A stretch of DNA of 64,000 nucleotides, taken from contig JAXLWN010000035.1 in NCBI GenBank assembly GCA_046328475.1, positions 8,660-72,659 on the forward strand, read 5' to 3'. This DNA comes from CADCWN01 sp046328475 (GTDB lineage: Bacteria > Chloroflexota > Chloroflexia > Thermomicrobiales > CADCWN01). The notes below the pieces were generated by a model. It did not search any database and was not told the origin of the DNA. It was given only the letters and a program-made list of their open reading frames with translations. Of the stretch, positions 62,432-64,000 are shown piece by piece. How positions within the stretch are numbered: position 1 is the first letter of the stretch; each line of letters opens with the position of its first letter. The position numbers and the translations under genes are program-made.

Positions 62432-63559
62432 TTGCCGTTCAATATCGCGCAGGTTCTCGACCTGCTGATGATCGTCGTGCTGGTCATGTTCATCCCGATC
62501 GGGTTGTGGCGGGGCGCGCTCCGTGAGTGGGTCGCGCTCGTGGGGATCACGCTGGGCACGCTGCTCGCCAGCGAGTGGTCCGGGCCGTGGGGCGGCGATC
62601 TCGCCACGCAAACAGGGCTGGATGCGCCGCTGGCGGCGTTCATCGTCGGGGTGACCTTCTTCCTCGGTTCGACGCTCCTGATCGGTTACGGCGGCGGCGC
62701 GGCGCTCCCCTACCGTCCCGATCTGACGCGCGCCAACCGGCTGCTCGGGGCGCTGATCGCCCTGGGGAACGGCGTGCTGATCCTCAGCGGTATCCTGCGG
62801 CTGATGCAGCGCCATCTCTTCGACAGCAGTTCGGATTCGCTCCTGCTCAAGACCTCGCTGTCGAGCTTCCTGATCGACTATGTCGGCTGGGCGCAACTGG
62901 TGCTGCTGGGGACGCTGCTGCTCTGCGTCGTCATCAGCGTGCTGCGGCGCTGGGTCGGTGGTCCGCCGCTGATGGAGGAGATCGCCACGGGCTATCCCGT
63001 GGCGCACGCGAACCAGCGGAATCAGCCGGGCGAAGTCTGGGATGCCGACCAGCAGAGCGAGGAGTGGGAGGCGGAGGAGTATCCCGAGGTCGGCGCGGCA
63101 GCCCCCGCACCGGCCGTGCGGCAGCAGGAGACCGCCGTGCTGCACCTCTTCCCGGCGCAGCAACACGCCCCGCGCCCCACCCCGCCCGCGCCGCCGCCCA
63201 CCCCCGCACCAACGCCCGCGCCCGCACCGACACCGGCGACCCGCGCGACCACCCTGGTGAGTGTGCCGAAAGTGGTGGAGATCGCGCGGCCGGCGTCGCG
63301 CACGCCGCAGGCCGCCCAACCGCCGCAAGCCGGCACGCCCACCCTCGTCCCGCCCGCCCAGGCCAATGGCCACGCCCCGCACGAGAGCGGGCGCACGAGT
63401 GCTACCGAGGGGCCACGCCCGGCCGCGCCGACAGAGATTGCAGCGGGCATCACCTGCCCGGTCTGCGGGCAGGCGGTGGCGGTGCGGTCGCGTTTCTGCC
63501 ACCATTGCGGCCATATCATCGGGGAAGCCGAGCGCAGGCGCGTCGCGCGGCAAGACTGA
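62432..63559 (+). CDS. CvpA-like membrane protein with zinc-ribbon C-terminus
   Basis: 375 residues from TTG 62432, chosen for GGAGGA at 62421 and the CvpA-like opening LPFNIAQVLDLLMIVVLVM. Four to five TM helices follow: WVALVGITLGTLLASEW, AAFIVGVTFFLGSTLLIGY, LLGALIALGNGVLILSGIL and LVLLGTLLLCVVISVL. After them come a long Pro/Ala-rich linker (APAPTPAPTPAPAPTPAT) and a zinc ribbon, CPVCGQAVAVRSRFCHHCGH. CvpA-like proteins affect envelope functions; a C-terminal ribbon is uncommon. The linker's reverse strand encodes long spurious frames. Confidence 0.75.
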   Translation: MPFNIAQVLDLLMIVVLVMFIPIGLWRGALREWVALVGITLGTLLASEWSGPWGGDLATQTGLDAPLAAFIVGVTFFLGSTLLIGYGGGAALPYRPDLTRANRLLGALIALGNGVLILSGILRLMQRHLFDSSSDSLLLKTSLSSFLIDYVGWAQLVLLGTLLLCVVISVLRRWVGGPPLMEEIATGYPVAHANQRNQPGEVWDADQQSEEWEAEEYPEVGAAAPAPAVRQQETAVLHLFPAQQHAPRPTPPAPPPTPAPTPAPAPTPATRATTLVSVPKVVEIARPASRTPQAAQPPQAGTPTLVPPAQANGHAPHESGRTSATEGPRPAAPTEIAAGITCPVCGQAVAVRSRFCHHCGHIIGEAERRRVARQD

Positions 63560-63562
63560 GCG

Positions 63563-63702
63563 AGTGCTGAGTGCTGAGTGGGGACGAAGTAACGAGTAAC
63601 GAGTAACGAGTAACGAGTAACGAGCGGGTTATCTGCCTAACTGCCCGACTGCCCGACTGCCCGACTCAACTCAGCACTCAGCACTCAGCACTCAGCACTC
63701 AC
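63563..63702 (+). repeat. 7-bp tandem repeats: CTGAGTG, TAACGAG, ACTGCCC, CAGCACT
   Basis: Four unit types follow one another over 140 bases (including four TAACGAG and four CAGCACT units), the longest run in the window. Confidence 0.85.
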
Positions 63703-63713
63703 CTGGGGTGGCG

Positions 63714-64000
63714 ATGTTCACCGGGCTCGATGACCTGATCGACCTGGCGCTCGCGCCGGAGGATGTCGCGGCGCAGATTGCGGCGCTGGCGGCGGAGCGT
63801 TTCGCGGCGGTCGCGATTGTCTGGCTGCCCGAGGCGCTCGGGGCACCGGTGGTCGCGGCCGGGAATGGCGCGATCCGCAACCGCTGGGAGCGCCTGCTCG
63901 CCCACGAAGCGACCCTCGTCCACCGCCTGCTCCAGCGCAGCGACCCGGTGCTGATCGCCGATGCGCTCAACGACAGCGCGATGGGGCGCGCCCAGGCGGC
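63714..64000 (+). CDS. start of a GAF-like/sensor-type protein (cut by window end)
   Basis: ATG 63714 opens a frame still running at the window edge (95 codons): MFTGLDDLIDLALAPEDVAA, AAERFAAVAIVWLPEALGAP, ERLLAHEATLVHRLLQRSDP, IADALNDSAMGRAQA. The alternating strands and helices fit a GAF domain at the start of a sensor or regulator, but too little is visible to name it. The frame directly follows a repeat tract. Confidence 0.55.
   Translation, partial: MFTGLDDLIDLALAPEDVAAQIAALAAERFAAVAIVWLPEALGAPVVAAGNGAIRNRWERLLAHEATLVHRLLQRSDPVLIADALNDSAMGRAQA

Noticed and set aside
60878..63553. One 891-residue minus-strand protein
   Set aside because: Only the part from ATG 62092 has UspA/ParB sense; the upstream 487 codons are antisense to the CvpA-like gene and repeats.
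63563..63702. CRISPR array
   Set aside because: Units are 7 bases with no unique spacers and there are no cas genes in the window.

Overview
The window is high-GC bacterial DNA, about two-thirds G+C or more by eye, most likely from a member of the Chloroflexota. That placement is an inference. It rests on secreted proteins built from YFPETG/FGYPL/RFEYHPEN modules, an F420/LLM-type oxidoreductase, a flavin split-barrel protein, the holB-ricT gene pair, and intergenic DNA packed with palindromic and seven-base tandem repeats. I found no rRNA, tRNA, CRISPR array or transposase gene.

Layout. (1) 1-9.3 kb: the end of a LuxR-family ATPase/TPR regulator, a small ABM-like protein, and two large secreted repeat proteins that share a C-terminal MBG-like domain. 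(2) 9.4-24.7 kb: a polysaccharide or surface-glycan locus holding a nucleotidyltransferase-like protein, an O-antigen-ligase-like protein, two B12-binding radical SAM proteins, one SPASM radical SAM protein, SAM methyltransferases (one a tandem double enzyme), a flippase and two glycosyltransferases. (3) 25.2-39.4 kb: housekeeping genes, namely NAD synthetase, GNAT, a secreted propeller dehydrogenase, a PP2C phosphatase, an SdpI-like protein, a PfkB kinase, ricT/PSP1, holB, a NERD protein, fabF, a VOC protein and an aminotransferase. (4) 39.5-47.8 kb: a cyanophycin-synthetase-like Mur ligase, a secreted module protein, a pair of membrane proteins, an enolase-superfamily enzyme and a GT39-like membrane protein. 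(5) 48-58.2 kb: scattered sugar-catabolism-type enzymes (Gfo/Idh/MocA, CBM9-like, LLM oxidoreductase, GH-like, sugar isomerase) with a class V aminotransferase and an HD protein. (6) 58.4-64 kb: a lipoprotein, a nitronate monooxygenase, a PPOX protein, a UspA-ParB fusion, a CvpA-like protein and the start of a further gene.

Two features run through the whole window. First, nearly every gene border in the repeat-rich parts carries short tandem repeats with a 7-bp (sometimes 8-bp) period, in at least two dozen tracts of several unrelated unit sequences. There are also at least four families of dispersed palindromes. The repeats reach into genes: they encode N-terminal tails, supply stop codons, add an in-frame NPQSAIR repeat to a glycosyltransferase, and form the linker of a fused double methyltransferase. 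Second, at least ten genes are split by single-base frame changes, many of them in G or C runs. One of these genes is NAD synthetase, so many of the breaks are probably sequence errors and not gene decay. Broken genes are listed over their full extent, with the frame changes noted.
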